DNA from: Ascarosepion bandense
Taxonomy: Eukaryota; Mollusca; Cephalopoda; Sepiida; Sepiidae
Reading direction: 5' to 3'
NCBI GenBank assembly: GCA_037127315.1
Contig: JBBBDQ010000351.1
Span: 1,095,568-1,159,567, forward strand
DNA length: 64,000 nt
In this document: positions 42,007 to 53,977 of the stretch, piece by piece
Layout of the letters: every line of letters begins with the position of its first letter
How positions within the stretch are numbered: position 1 is the first letter of the stretch
The notes under the pieces: model-generated
What the model was told of the DNA's origin: nothing
What the model saw: only the letters and a program-made list of their open reading frames with translations
The model's database searches: none
Made by a program: the position numbers and the translations under genes

Positions 42007-43712
42007 GATGTGCATTGTGGTGCAGTGGATATCAGTTTGGAATGAGAAATCAGAGAGCCGAGTTTGAATTTTAGTTGAATTCATTGCATTCACTTACATG
42101 AAAATACCCTTTGGAAAGGCATAAATCTGTTGCTTCTCCCTCCAGCTATGGGTTAAATATTCATTTCTAGCTGAGATAACCAAAATAGATCTAGGGTGGC
42201 AGTTCATATATTTTGAATGAAGTGCAGCAGATATCGGCTTGGAATGAGAAATCGGAGAGCAGAGTTTGAATTCCAGTTGAATTCATTGCATTCACTTACG
42301 TGCAAATACCCTTTGGAAAGGCATGGATCTGTTGCTTCTCCCTCCAGCTATGGGTTAAATATTCATTTCTAGCCGAGATAACCAAAATAGATCTAGGGTG
42401 GCAGTTCATATATTTTGAATGAAGTGCAGCAGATATCGGCTTGGAATGAGAAATCGGAGAGCAGAGTTTGAATTCCAGTTGAATTCATTGCATCCACTTA
42501 CGTGCAAATACCCTTTGGAAAGGCATGGATCTGTTGCTTCTCCCTCCAGCTATGGGTTAAATATTCATTTCTAGCTGAGATAACCAAAATAGATCTAGGG
42601 TGGCAGTTCATATATTTTGAATGAAGTGCAGCAGATATCGGCTTGGAATGAGAAATCGGAGAGCAGAGTTTGAATTCCAGTTGAATTCATTGCATTCACT
42701 TACGTACAAATACCCTTTGGAAAGGCATAAATCTGTTGCTTCTCCCTCCAGCTATGGGTTAAATATTCATTTCTAGCTGAGATAACCAAAATAGATCTAG
42801 GGTGGCAGTTCATATATTTTGAATGAAGTGCAGCAGATATCGGCTTGGAATGAGAAATCGGAGAGCAGAGTTTGAATTCCAGTTGAATTCATTGCATCCA
42901 CTTACGTGCAAATACCCTTTGGAAAGGCATGGATCTGTTGCTTCTCCCTCCAGCTATGGGTTAAATATTCATTTCTAGCTGAGATAACCAAAATAGATCT
43001 AGGGTGGCAGTTCATATATTTTGAATGAAGTGCAGCAGATATCGGCTTGGAATGAGAAATCGGAGAGCAGAGTTTGAATTCCAGTTGAATTCATTGCATT
43101 CACTTACGTGCAAATACCCTTTGGAAAGGCATGGATCTGTTGCTTCTCCCTCCAGCTATGGGTTAAATATTCATTTCTAGCCGAGATAACCAAAATAGAT
43201 CTAGGGTGGCAGTTCATATATTTTGAATGAAGTGCAGCAGATATCGGCTTGGAATGAGAAATCGGAGAGCAGAGTTTGAATTCCAGTTGAATTCATTGCA
43301 TTCACTTACGTGCAAATACCCTTTGGAAAGGCATGGACCTGTTGCTTCTCCCTCCAGCTATGGGTTAAATATTCATTTCTAGCCGAGATAACCAAATTAA
43401 ATCTAGGGTGGCAGTTCATATATTTTGAATGAAGTGCAGCAGATATCGGCTTGGAATAAGAAATCAGAGAGCTGAGTTTGAGTTCCAGTTGAATTCATTG
43501 CATTCACTTACGTGCAAATACCCTTAAGAATTTTTTAATCTGTAACTTCTTTCTTCAGCTATGGCTTAAGTAGCAGGACAAACTGAGTTCTATAGTCTTG
43601 GCTTGCAACCAGTCTTCCACAGAAACTAATGGCCACCTACTGCCCAGTCAGTCATGTTTCTTTCGAGACATGATTGCCTTAGTGTGCATCACATATGACA
43701 CTTAACTGACTG
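42007..43712 (+). repeat. SINE-T1 with internally amplified 202-bp satellite
   Basis: A normal SINE head with A box 'tggtgcagtgg' (42018-42028) leads into seven consecutive 202-bp units starting at 42029, 42231, 42433, 42635, 42837, 43039 and 43241. An eighth start at 43443 continues into a normal SINE core and tail to 43712. Each unit is about 130 bp of SINE plus a ~70-bp linker ('agctgagataaccaaaatag', 'ggtggcagttcatatat'). Inner units are almost identical and the terminal ones more diverged. Each unit keeps a B-box-like 'gagtttgaattcc', but the A box is altered. Confidence 0.92.
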
Positions 43713-43724
43713 ATTATGTTAGGT

Positions 43725-43790
43725 TAGGCTAGACTCTTTAGTATTGGTTAGCAACCAGTCTAGAAGAATGACAACCATGAATTTAAAACC
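43725..43790 (+). mobile_element. SINE-T2 fragment
   Basis: 'ggttagcaaccagtctagaa' and 'gaatgacaaccatgaattt' match 41841-41930. Confidence 0.4.
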
Positions 43791-44389
43791 TGTGGTGACA
43801 AAATCATGGATGTCCATTTGGCCACACATAGCTTCTTGCAGCCACCCATGCCAGAGTTACAGTGAAGACATTGGATGTTAGAATTCTACATATAAAACAA
43901 TCAGTGAGACCTGAGGGTACTGAACTTGATGGAAACTACAGGTAGACATTGTCTTTGTGTCTTATAATATATTCACGACTAAAATCTTTATAAAGTTCAG
44001 CCAAATAGAGGACTTTCAATCATGTTTGAAGATAGAAAAGAAATATTTCTTTGGTATTAACTGATAGATTTAATCAAAATAATTGTCTATATTAAGGGTA
44101 ATCTATGATAGGATATTTTCCCAACCAATCAAATTATCATTGACATCATCTGTTTCACACTTCTCACTGTTTTTTGAATGGCATTAGAAGTTTATCTCTT
44201 GTTTTATGTTTAAGATGGGTTTTCTGGTTTCTTCTAAAGTAAACTTTAACTCCATATGTCTAATATCTACTCCTAACCTCTGACATTCTATTTAATATTT
44301 ATTTATTTTCCTTCAATAGGAGTAGATAAGTTCACTTATGGTCTAGTTCATACTCCTGTCTGTTAATTCATGTTTAAGATTGCGTTTTC
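43791..44389. other. Unassigned sequence
   Basis: No recognisable feature. Confidence 0.5.
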
Positions 44390-44487
44390 TTTTTCTTCTG
44401 AAGTTTTTCATTTTCTTTCATCCCCAGTAGCTGTTTGCATCTTAGTGACATTATTACCTTGTTTGGGGTGAATTGAGTAAAATAAAA
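44390..44487 (+). mobile_element. LINE-A 3' tip
   Basis: 'ttaccttgtttggggtgaat' followed by an A-rich end matches the 3' UTR end; nothing upstream is recognisable. Confidence 0.5.
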
Positions 44488-45114
44488 TGTCTGGACACTT
44501 CAACCTTCATTTCCATTGCAGAAAATCTCTTTTTGAATTCATAAAATATACAGTGTCCAATATGGAACTGATCTAAACTTATTTTAAAAGAAAGCTGAAA
44601 CAAAATTTAAACTGTTTGACATTAAGTAATCAGCAAAGAAAGAAAAAAACATATCAAAATGTAAAAATTAGTAGTTATTTTATAGCTAGAATTGAAATAG
44701 TGTTGTTGAAGTAATTATGGCAAAAACGCAACAGGAATCTCTTTCCAACACATTTGCATTTTATTCCATTTTTAAAGCAGTATATTTAAAGTCAGACTTA
44801 TACTATTTTAATTAAAATTAAGGCAATTTACTAATGCAAAAAAATCTATAGGAAGTGCACTGATTTCTGAATTATTCATAAATTTGCATCCAGATACTTG
44901 CAGCACTTCTTTTATATGCCCTGTCTTTTTAGGACGTAGGCAATCATGGCTTTCTGCCATCTGCAATTTAGTTAAAGTACATATATGGTTCTTGCTTTTC
45001 TTAAAACTAACACTAATTTGCATGTGTAGTCTAAAACCTAAATAAACATGCAGCTGCAAAGACGAGCAGGGAATTTTTTTACAGTGTTTGACCTGTGCAG
45101 GCTTGTTGTGACTA
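44488..45114. other. Unassigned AT-rich sequence
   Basis: No recognisable feature. The open minus frame that covers 44808-45140 overlaps LINE-B only at its upstream end. Confidence 0.4.
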
Positions 45115-45215
45115 GCAACTATACATGGCATCCTCAACATCCTTCAGTAGAACTAGATTTCTGTGGTTTCAAGTCTCTTCTTCATCCTTGAGGAGATTCA
45201 CTACCATATAGGAAG
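45115..45215 (-). mobile_element. LINE-B, one part of a split copy
   Basis: 'ggcatcctcaacatccttc' and 'cttcatccttgaggagatt' match 50540-50640 on the minus strand. The continuation is found at 46004-46100, with 790 bp of other sequence between. Confidence 0.6.
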
Positions 45216-46003
45216 ATTGTAGTTTGTGTTAACTTGTGAGAGAACCAATTTTACTGTCTTTCTTGTTGGTTGTTTGGTGTTTGCATTGGCAGCAATAAGT
45301 CTCTTCTTCTCTCCTCTTCTTCTTGTTCTTTTCTCTCCTCTTCTTCTTGTTCTCTTCTTTTTCTCTCCTCTTCTTTTCTTCTCTAATCTCCTCATCTTCT
45401 TCTTCTCTCCTCTTCTAGTTCTCTCCTCTTCTTCTCCTCTCTTCTCCTCCTCTTCTTGTTCTGTTTTTCCTCTCTTTCTTGTTCTCTTCTCTCCGTTTTC
45501 TTCTCTCTTCTTCTTCTTTTCTTCTCTCTTCTTATCTTTTCTCTTCTTCTTCTTCTTCTTCTTTTCTTCTTTTCTCTCTTTTTCTCTTCTTCTTCTTCTC
45601 TCTTTTTTATTCTCTGCTCTCCTCTTCTTCTCTGTTCTTTTTTCTTGTTCTCTTCTCTCTTCTTTTCTTCTTTTCTCTTCTTCTTGATCTCTTGTCCTCT
45701 TGCCTTTTATTTACTGCAGAAAACCCACACTTATCTATGTGATAATCAAAGGATCTAAAATGATCATGTCCTTCTACCATCTGTCATGCAACTCTTATGT
45801 TTTTTTTAATCGTCAGAAATTTGCATGTTACCAGAAAAATCTTGTATTTACAAGAAAGTAATGTTTTTAAATATTTTCCTCATAAGCAGCCAGCTTTTTT
45901 CTTTTTTTTCTCTGGATTTCTTTATATTTGATGCACGTGCAAAGTCTTTGTGTCAGAGGTAAGTCATTTCTTTTTATTTGCTTTTTCCTTCTGTTCTCTA
46001 ACC
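45216..46003. repeat. Insert with long pyrimidine tract
   Basis: 45297-45700 is almost purely C and T on the plus strand (TTC/TCTTC repeats) and gives spurious Ser/Leu/Phe-rich frames. The rest is AT-rich. 'gtcagaggtaagtc' near 45952 resembles a splice donor and 'tctctaaccacag' near 46008 an acceptor, with no coding support. Confidence 0.7.
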
Positions 46004-46100
46004 ACAGGGACTGATATTGCATAACAGTTCGGTACTCTTTTCTTTTGTTTCTTCTGAATTTTTTTAGTTCTTTAGACTTTGCTTAATGGCAAAACCATGT
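46004..46100 (-). mobile_element. LINE-B, other part of the split copy
   Basis: 'gatattgcataacagttcgg' and 'tttgcttaatggc' continue the element as at 50650-50740. Confidence 0.55.
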
Positions 46101-46314
46101 CACAATCCTGACTTTTTATTGGAGTCCTGAAAAGACAATAATATACTTTAACCATTTGTGTTCTGAAAAATCATAGCTCAATTACCACCTTTATTTAAGC
46201 CAGGGTCATCAAACTTTTTTGACACTGACCCCCTTTTTCTTTCTTCTTTCCCAATGACCCCCATTAAAATATCTTTGAAACCTTAAAACTCACACTGACA
46301 TTGGTAACTAAATC

Positions 46315-46678
46315 TACTGCTAGAAAGGTTGGTTCACTGTGTAGTGCTAGGAAGTTTTTCTTGTCTGATTCCATCTTGCACATATATAAATCTTATATAA
46401 GATGCCCCTGCTATTCATTTTGGGGTTTTTGACAAAATCCAACAGAGAACTTACAATGTAATTGATCCCGACCTGGTTGCTCAACTCCAGTCATTTTCTC
46501 ACCAGCACAATGTGGCTTCACTCTGTCTCTTCTACAAATACTTTCACAGCTTTTGCTCTGATGAGCTTAGCTTGCTGGTACCCCCTCTGCATGAATTTAT
46601 TCAAGCCACTCGACTAGCAACTAGTTTCCACCCTTTTTCAGTGAAACCAATCAAATGTAATCACAATTTCTACGAGTC
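46315..46678 (+). pseudogene. LINE-A internal fragment
   Basis: It starts at the equivalent of 'KVGSLCRARKFFLS', passes through the C-terminal tail ('LCLFYKYFHSFCSDELSLLV', 'HPFSVKPIKCNHNFY') and breaks off before the 3' end. It is frameshifted once, near 46510. Confidence 0.75.
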
Positions 46679-47018
46679 AGGGGCTGGGGTCTTTAAACAA
46701 TGTCTGAGTTTACTAGCTTAGAAAAATTTTTCATGTGTGAATTTTGGAAAGAATTCTGATCATTTATTTAGTAGTTTGTTTTGGTCTTGGAGTGGGAATT
46801 ATAGCTATTTATTTTCTTCCTGGCAAAGTTTACAGTTTTTGCATTGATTGTTGTAGGCTGATGTTCTTTTGTAAGATATTTTTGGTGCAATTTGGTTTTA
46901 TTTTTAATCTCATAGATATGTTTAGGAAGCATTGTGCTGTCCTTGTATTTACTATTTGTAAGAGCTGTTTTGCAAGCGTAATTTTTTTGTGTCCAGGGTC
47001 CTTCGGTTACTCCGATGT
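46679..47018. other. Unassigned, hydrophobic open frame
   Basis: The plus frame 46744-47070 (108 codons) is Phe/Ile/Cys-rich with possible membrane segments. It has no recognised domain, and its end runs into a dispersed repeat. Not called as a gene. Confidence 0.3.
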
Positions 47019-47325
47019 ATATTTTACTCCATCTAAAAATCGGAAACTAAGAATAAATAGAAATAAATAAATATAATAAAATAAATAAACAAAATCAAAT
47101 AAAAGAAATTAATCTAAGCAAATAAGTGTGTAAACAAACTAAGTAAATACTAAAAAAATAAACAAACCATGGCCACTAAAATAACCGTAAGAATAATGCA
47201 ATAGACTACCTAAAATTCATCACTGACTTGTGTATGTAAAATTTCGAGTAAAAACACAAAGCTCGTATCCTAACATTTGTGTTTAGCATAAACATTCTGT
47301 CGCCTCTGGGTATTGACTACAATGT
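47019..47325 (+). repeat. Dispersed direct repeat, copy 1
   Basis: An A-rich (AAATA)-like stretch is followed by 'accatggccactaaaataac' and 'gcctctgggtattgac'. It recurs at 47565-47868 at moderate divergence. Confidence 0.65.
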
Positions 47326-47411
47326 CCACTTTTAGATTTACATACACTTGTTCCTTGGTATTATAACCCATAAATATATTTTTCCCACCTGAATCTATCT
47401 TACATATCAAT

Positions 47412-47564
47412 AAGTCTACCATTCGCCCATGCTTAGAATAATGCTGCCACATATGATCTGCTTTATATTTAGAGATCCTTGATAAAATCCAAATAAGAAT
47501 CTGCAATATCTGTAGTCCTGACCCGGCGCCATAGATTCAGTCACTTTCTCACCACAAACTGTGC
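47412..47564 (+). mobile_element. LINE-A internal fragment
   Basis: 'ctaccattcgcccatgctta' and 'ccttgataaaatccaaataa' to 'tcagtcactttctcacc' match the middle of the 3' coding part. It lies between the two direct repeats. Confidence 0.6.
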
Positions 47565-47868
47565 TTTACTATGCCATTTAAAAATCAAAAACCGAAAACG
47601 ATTTAGTATAAATGAAAATAAATAAATAACATAAAATAAACAAACAAAATCAAATAAAAGAAATTAAGCTAAATAAATTGAGCTAAATGTGTAAATAAGC
47701 GAAGTAAATACTAAACAAATTAACAAACCATGTCTACTAAAATAACCATTAGAATAATATAGTAGTCTACCCACAATGCATAAAAGATTCAAGCAAAAAC
47801 AGAGCTCACATGGTCTGACAATTGCATTGAGCATGAAACAGACATTTGCCTCTGGGTGTTTACTTCCA
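47565..47868 (+). repeat. Dispersed direct repeat, copy 2
   Basis: It follows the same order of A-rich stretch, 'accatgtctactaaaataac' and 'gcctctgggtgtttac' as copy 1. Confidence 0.65.
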
Positions 47869-47872
47869 TTTA

Positions 47873-48190
47873 AACTTATATATTTATGCTCTTGCCCATC
47901 GATTGAACACTCTAGGGAAATGGAAGATTTTAAAAGCAGTAGCTACTCACCGCTGTCTATTCATCATTCCTCAGCAATGAATTGAACACTCTTGGCTACT
48001 GGTGTTTGTTTACATTGTGTATATAACACGCTAAAGTTGGCCTTCCTACACATTGCAACAATAGATTAGAGGTAGAATCTCTGACTGATGTCAAATCGGT
48101 TGAGTTTTAATCCCGGCTGGAAGCAATCAGATGTCTAGTTGTACTGATGAGCTGTAATCCAGTGAAACTGGACTGCATGCGGATGATACA
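47873..48190 (+). mobile_element. HHR-SINE, third copy
   Basis: The body matches 31649-31962 ('gcaatgaattgaacactctt'). Its tRNA-like stem is kept with G-U pairs ('gactga' with 'tcggtt'). The 3' hammerhead core has 'ctgatga' (48144-48150), 'gctg' with 'cagt' and 'gaaac' (48164-48168). Stem III no longer pairs cleanly. (AT)n follows at 48186-48215. Confidence 0.65.
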
Positions 48191-48215
48191 TATATATATA
48201 TATATATATATATAT

Positions 48216-48830
48216 GTAAGGAGGTAAATGAGTATATATATGTGTGTGTGTCTATATGTGTAGATACACAAGTTAGGAAATGCACATGATGATTGCATAA
48301 CACATGAAACTGGGTCATGCCTAAAATGTAGGATTATATATATATATGTGTGTGTGCGTTTGTGTATTTATTTATCTGCAAATTTAGATCACATTTTGTG
48401 GGGATAGCTATTTCAACATGTCAGTTTGAGACATGCAGTGCAAACCCCAATTAACCAAGGAATGAAGAAAAACTCTTGTGCCAGAAGCAAGGGTTAGTAA
48501 AGGAAGGGGTGAAGAATGTTGGTGACTGTTGGGTTAAGCTGAGGAAAATTATAATAGTAAATCTTATCCTGAATTTTTTTTTTATATAATGTATACTAGG
48601 GCCGCAACCTTTTCTTTCAAACATCTTTTATTGAATACTACTGACAAAGAAAATTTAATTTTTATTCATTTTTTCAGCATCCTAACATTTTTATGTTTTA
48701 TTAGACATAAAGAATATAAAAATTGTCCATAAATTTTGTCCTATGTGTTTTTAGCCACCTCTATAGCCATTTTCAAGATTGTTTATATCTCTGGTGGTGT
48801 TATTCTTTCCTCGTGTTTTGGCTGTAATAT
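48216..48830. other. Unassigned AT-rich sequence
   Basis: Only short (TA)n/(TG)n runs are seen. Confidence 0.5.
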
Positions 48831-49211
48831 TGTTGTGGAGGAATATCCTGTCTTACCCAGGAATGGGTATGGCCTGGGTTATAAAAAACTGGGACTAGAA
48901 CGAACCAGTGTGTGTTCGTGACTGAGAGTCTTCGTCATTACACCGGAGTGATTGAGAGTCTTCACCATTATACGAGCGAGATTGAGAGCCATCAGCCTTA
49001 GACAAGAGTTAGACGTCACTAGATGGAAGCCTTCTTCTCAAGATTGACGCTAAGGTCCTTCTTGATTGTTTTTCTTGTTAACTGTTCGTTGGTGTACTTG
49101 CATTTGGTTTATTGTACTGAGGTATAATAAATCTCTATTTATATATCCTCAGAGTTAAGAGTTATTTCTTGCACTATTCTTTCTCTGTCTATCCCCTCCT
49201 GGGATATAACA
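48831..49211 (+). mobile_element. Solo LTR of an LTR retrotransposon
   Basis: It starts 'TGTTGTGGAGGAATATC' and ends 'GGGATATAACA', the usual TG...CA ends. Inside are a TATA box ('tataaaa', 48880-48886) and a polyadenylation signal ('aataaa', 49126-49131), spaced as in an LTR. Flanking pentamers 'aatat' and 'aacat' match at four of five bases. No internal region adjoins it. Confidence 0.65.
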
Positions 49212-49362
49212 AACATAGTAATTTATTTTGTTTTGTTTTTGAAAAGGATCATTCATTTCAAGCTCACATACTGTGCACTACAGGAAATTGTGTGATACAC
49301 CATCATCAAGATGATGGTTTATTGAACACCAAAACTTTACAACTATTGAGTTGCAGTATGCT

Positions 49363-49393
<31 letters not shown>

Positions 49394-49502
49394 TAACTAT
49401 ATGTCTATGCTCTACTTTTTGTATTGATCACTTTTAAAAGTAAATGTCGAACTGTGGAATGTACTTCCATTAGTACTAACCACTTTTATGTATATGTCTT
49501 AG
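49212..49502. other. Unassigned, with (AAT)n
   Basis: A short (AAT)n run lies at 49363-49392. Confidence 0.5.
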
Positions 49503-49612
49503 CTTATAGCACCTGGTATTCGTAAGTGGTCACCCAACTAGGTACTGACCAGACTCTATAATGCTTAAATTCAGTGATATTGTGGAAACCAGAATGTGAT
49601 GCAACCTAAAGC
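49503..49612 (-). mobile_element. SINE-5S head, diverged
   Basis: 'agcacctggtattcgtaag' and 'gtggtcacccaactaggta' are the 5S-like head in reverse. The body and (GAT)n tail are absent. Confidence 0.7.
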
Positions 49613-49806
49613 CCAGTCATTAAGAGAAGAATATTATGGAATCTCATTTTTATGGAAAAGTGGTTGCTGATGACAAAATGTCTGCTTTTTTTTTTTTTTC
49701 AGAGATAAATTCAACTAATAAAAAGTTTTATCGAATTAACTAAAGAAAAACTTTAAAATTGAAATTTCAATTTAATGGTTTTTTAATTGTTAAATGTGTC
49801 TACACT

Positions 49807-50114
49807 TCAGTCAGTTAAGTGCCATACATGATACATGCTTGGGCGATCATGTCTCAAAAGAGACATGACTGACTGGGTAGGTGATTATCCCGCAGTAGGT
49901 TGCCATTGCTTTCTGCAGTAGACTGGTTGCCAACCAAGGCTATAGACCCCAATCTGTCCTGTTATTTAACCCATAACTGGAAGGAATAGATGGATTGGTA
50001 CCTTTCCCAAGGGTATTTGCGCATAAGTGAATACGATGAATTCGGCTGGAATTTGAACTCGGCCACCTGATTTCTCGTTCTGAGCCAATATCTAATGCAC
50101 CACAACACACATCA
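49807..50114 (-). mobile_element. SINE-T1, near full length
   Basis: A complete head-core-tail on the minus strand, from 'gtgttgtggtgcattaga' (50108) to 'cttaactgactg' (49808). Confidence 0.85.
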
Positions 50115-50224
50115 CGTAAATATTAATAAAAAATGTTATGTAGTTTTTATACATGAATTTAGTCTTGCAGAAGAGCACAATAAAAAATTGATAATTGTAC
50201 ACTTACAGATTTAAGTGTGATATC

Positions 50225-50745
50225 ATGGTCTTCTTTCTTTTATGCACTGTGTCCTTTCAAGACGATTATGACTCTTCACATCTTCCTGTCCCTTATAGCT
50301 CTTAATAGCTTCTGTCTTGTTATTCCTACCAAAACCTGCTCTGCCATCCATTTGTTTAAACCCATCAAGTATAACACACACTGTTTTCCTTTCCTTCTCT
50401 TTACCCTGTGAGTATCAGATTCTCCAAGCCCTCCTTCCTCATCACATGTCCCAGAAACTTCAGCTGTCTCTTTCTGAGGTTAAGTATAAGTTTCCTTTTT
50501 GTTTCCATTCTTTCCAAAATCTTGTTATTGCTCACATGTTCAGTCCATGGCATCCTCAGCATCCTTCTGTAGAAACACATTTCTGTAGCTTTGAGTCTTT
50601 CCTTCATCTTTGAAGAGATTGTCCCGCATTCACTGTCATATAGGAGGACAGATATCATATAACAGCCTAGTACTCTTCTTTGTTTCCAACAAAATTTTCT
50701 TATCTCTCAATACTTTACTTAGCTTCATACAGATTTCAAAAGCCA
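50225..50745 (-). pseudogene. LINE-B C-terminal region, well preserved
   Basis: The minus frame 50658-50401 (85 codons) reads 'VLLYDSECGTISSKMKERLK', 'MLRMPWTEHVSNNKILERME', 'LNLRKRQLKFLGHVMRKEGL' and 'ENLILTG' without a stop. It continues decayed on both sides. The RT is absent. It is the cleanest view of the LINE-B tail in the window. Confidence 0.8.
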
Positions 50746-51499
50746 TTATAAATGAGTTGAATTTTCCATGAATTTAGTTTCATGATAAATGGCATTAGTT
50801 TGAAAAATATTGATAACTGTCTGTTTGTCTCTCAAATTGTTTACAGCTGTCTGTCTCTTGAAGAAAAATGTTCAAGTCTAAAATGAATAATTAAATGGAT
50901 TAGTTTTAGAAAAAATGGAAGTATTTTCAAGACTCAGAATTTGATCATATTTTGGTTCAGAACTTAAGATTTTGCAATTTAGGGAATTCACTGGCAATAA
51001 AATCTCAAATTGGTTTCTGTCAAGATTGACCAAAAGGTGACAGCAATCTACTTCGGTTTAGCCTTTTCGTATGTCAGTCGTTATATTGGAAATAGTTTTT
51101 TGACATTCATGAGAAGAATCTTCTTGTTTTCCAAACAATGAAGATTTTGATTTCCACTGAAGACAATCCCAGCATCATTTCAAGGCAAAATATCTGAAAC
51201 ACAAACAAAACATTCATGGTTCAAACAGTGAAAGAAGAAAGTTTGCTGAAGATTGATGAGTTCAGATAAAAATTTTCTTCTACTTTCACCAGTAAATTGT
51301 GAATCAACTGTGAATATTAGCCTGGAATATTATCAGATACTGAGAGATACTGTATAACCAATCAGAACAAATACCAATCATCTGTTGTTATGGTACGTTA
51401 GTATACAGACTGTCATACGACACCATTTGTTTATCAGAAGAAGAAAATTCCAAGTTTCTAATTAAACTGGAAAAATTGAAAGAGTCAGAAATATTGTTA
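50746..51499. other. Unassigned sequence
   Basis: No recognisable feature. Confidence 0.5.
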
Positions 51500-52075
51500 G
51501 TCTATAGTATATCGGAAACAGGTTGGATTAAATCTGCCAACCATTTGGCCATCTCATGTTGAACGGAGCCCACCATAGACAATATTGGTCTAAGTGAGAT
51601 CCCGTCTTTATGAATTTTAAGGAATTCTAGGCCGCTGTGAACTAACCGGCCTGATTTGTTCATAGATGTCTTTTGAAATAAGATGTTCTTTAAAAAAACA
51701 CAATAACCACCTTTGTGTCTTAGTTTCAACCTTAATGGTGTTGTCACAAGACTCAGCTGGGCCAATTCTTTTAAACTTTGTAGAATCGGACAAAATTACC
51801 AGCATTTTATCCAAATAATCTTGTTTATTTAGGATGACAACACCAGAACCTTTGTCTGGCTTGGTAATGTAAATATTTCCCGGCGACTTCAATGCCTTAA
51901 CTGTATGAAAATAGGGGTGTGAGTTAATTTTTAGCAACACAGTTTCCTGGTTACATTTGTTACCATAACTTACACCCCTGAATATGATCTCGGAAAGAGG
52001 TTGAAAGTGCTTGGGTACCTTGAGAAATAAATGAAAATAACATCTGTCAACATTACAGCTCATTTTTGACATCTT
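51500..52075 (-). pseudogene. PLE-2 RT, N-terminal part, frameshifted
   Basis: Penelope-like RT upstream region. From 52072: 'CYFHLFLKVPKHFQPLSE', then 'YITKPDKGSGVVILNKQDYL' (about codons 69-88), then 'HLISKDIYEQIRPVSSQRP'. The frame then shifts to one reading 'LKIHKDGISLRPILSMVGSV' (51620-51560), a conserved Penelope block. The catalytic YxDD part and endonuclease are missing. It differs from PLE-1, so a second lineage is present. Confidence 0.8.
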
Positions 52076-52324
52076 TTGATTGTAATATGTGAAAGATTAT
52101 CTATGAGTATGAACGGATTTTATTAAAAATAAGCAAACATAATTGTTGCAATTTATTTAATCTGACATGTTTAAAAGAAAATTTGCTGCCTATATAAACA
52201 AATTTAAAAATATATATATGCACACACATCACTCTCAAGAATGGCTAAAACAATGGCCGAAAGCACTTTGAAGAATAAAAACTTTGGACAGTTTTATGGT
52301 GTTATATATACTTTTATATACATA
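52076..52324. other. Unassigned spacer
   Basis: No recognisable feature. Confidence 0.4.
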
Positions 52325-52890
52325 TATTTTTATTTAATTATGATCTGTATATTTTTTTATTTAATTATGATTTGTTTATTTTTTTTATTTAATTATGATC
52401 TGTTTATTTTTTGTTTAATTATGATTTGTTTATTTTTTGTTTAATTATGATTTGTTTATTTTTTGTTTAATTATGATCTGTTTATTTTTTGTTTAATTAT
52501 GATTTGTTTATTTTTTGTTTAATTATGATTTGTTTATTTTTTATTTAATTATGATTTGTTTATTTTTTGTTTAATTATGATTTGTTTATTTTTTGTTTAA
52601 TTATGATCTGTTTATTTTTTGTTTAATTATGATTTGTTTATTTTTTATTTAATTATGATTTGTTTATTTTTTATTTAATTATGATCTGTTTATTTTTATT
52701 TAATTATGATTTATTTATTTTTTATTTAATTATGATCTGTTTATTTTTTGTTTATGATTTATTTATTTTTTATTTAATTATGATCTGTTTATTTTTTATT
52801 TAATTCTGATTTGTTTATTTTTTATTTAATTATGATCTGTTTGTTTTTATTTAATTATGATCTGTTTATTTTTTATTAATTATGATTTAT
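52325..52890. repeat. ~26-bp AT-rich minisatellite, ~21 copies
   Basis: Unit 'gtttaattatgatttg' plus 'tttatttttt', alternating T/C at one position ('gatttg' or 'gatctg') and G/A at another. Units vary from 24 to 27 bp. Confidence 0.95.
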
Positions 52891-53893
52891 CAAATCTTAT
52901 TCATTAAGCAGCTTTTTCTGTAATCATTTGCAAGTTTTTTTATACAGTTTTTACTGATCAAATACATAAAAATAAACTGAATATTTTGCTTGTAGTGTTT
53001 CACAATTAGAATTTTGGTTTAAATATATTCTCCATTCAATGCTTATAATACAAAAGCATCAACTTTAATTGGATTCATTCTTTAGATAGTAAAATTTGAA
53101 GTCAGTTTATAAGCAAAAACCTGCAGAAATTAGGTGTTTCTGTACATTTTTTAGGTTATTTTTAAAACTAAATGCTCAAAAATTGTTAAAAGCTGAGAAT
53201 CTCTTTCCTGGTGTCAGTACTTATTAACTCAAGCCCCAGCTTTCGTCTTGAGTGCATTGTTGATTGTCTAAAAAAAAAAAAAGTAAAAATCAGCCCACCC
53301 TACTGTACAAAACTTAGAATATGTTGCTAGACATCTCTTATTATGAAAGCAACTAAAACATTCCACTTTGCCTTGAAATATTTAAGAATTACTGTAAATC
53401 CTGTGAGTAGATATAGTTATTAAAAACTATTTTTTTTTTATTCATTTTTTTCCAACAAATAATTTCAGGAAAAAATGCTATTTGATTAGAGAAATAATTA
53501 TTAAGGATTAAAATGATTTCTCAACTACCAAATGAAAATGTCTGCAAAAGAATGATGGCCTCAATTTTGCCAGGTCAGAGCTGTAAATTAACTTCCATTA
53601 AAATATCAAGTTTCTGTTGTGCTAAAGGAGAATATGAGAGAAACTTTTTACATCAACAGAGGAATTTAATATCAAAGTTTGTAAAATAGATCTGGAAAAA
53701 GTAATCAACTTAAAAAAGCCTTATGTAAATTTTATGCACTGTAATTCTGATCAAATATACATAATGGAGTGTGTGAGAAGGTGCTAAAAGTTCTTTGCTA
53801 GTATTGTACACCTTGTAAAATCTGATCAAACAATCAGATCATAATTCATTTTGAAAGCTCTATATGCTTAGAGCAAAGCTTCTTAGCACAATT

Positions 53894-53897
<4 letters not shown>
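52891..53897. other. Unassigned AT-rich sequence
   Basis: No gene or repeat family is recognised. Confidence 0.5.

Positions 53898-53940
<43 letters not shown>
53898..53940. repeat. (AT)n microsatellite
   Basis: A pure alternating run. Confidence 0.9.
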
Positions 53941-53942
<2 letters not shown>

Positions 53943-53977
53943 AAATTTCAGAAATTGGTATTAGCCAACATATTTAT

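Noticed and set aside
45226..45758. Ser/Leu/Phe-rich frames resembling a multi-pass membrane protein
   Set aside because: The region is a C/T tract; any frame through it is Ser/Leu/Phe-rich.
46744..47070. Hydrophobic 108-codon frame as a membrane protein
   Set aside because: No domain is recognised, the end overlaps a dispersed repeat, and the region is flanked by LINE-A fragments.
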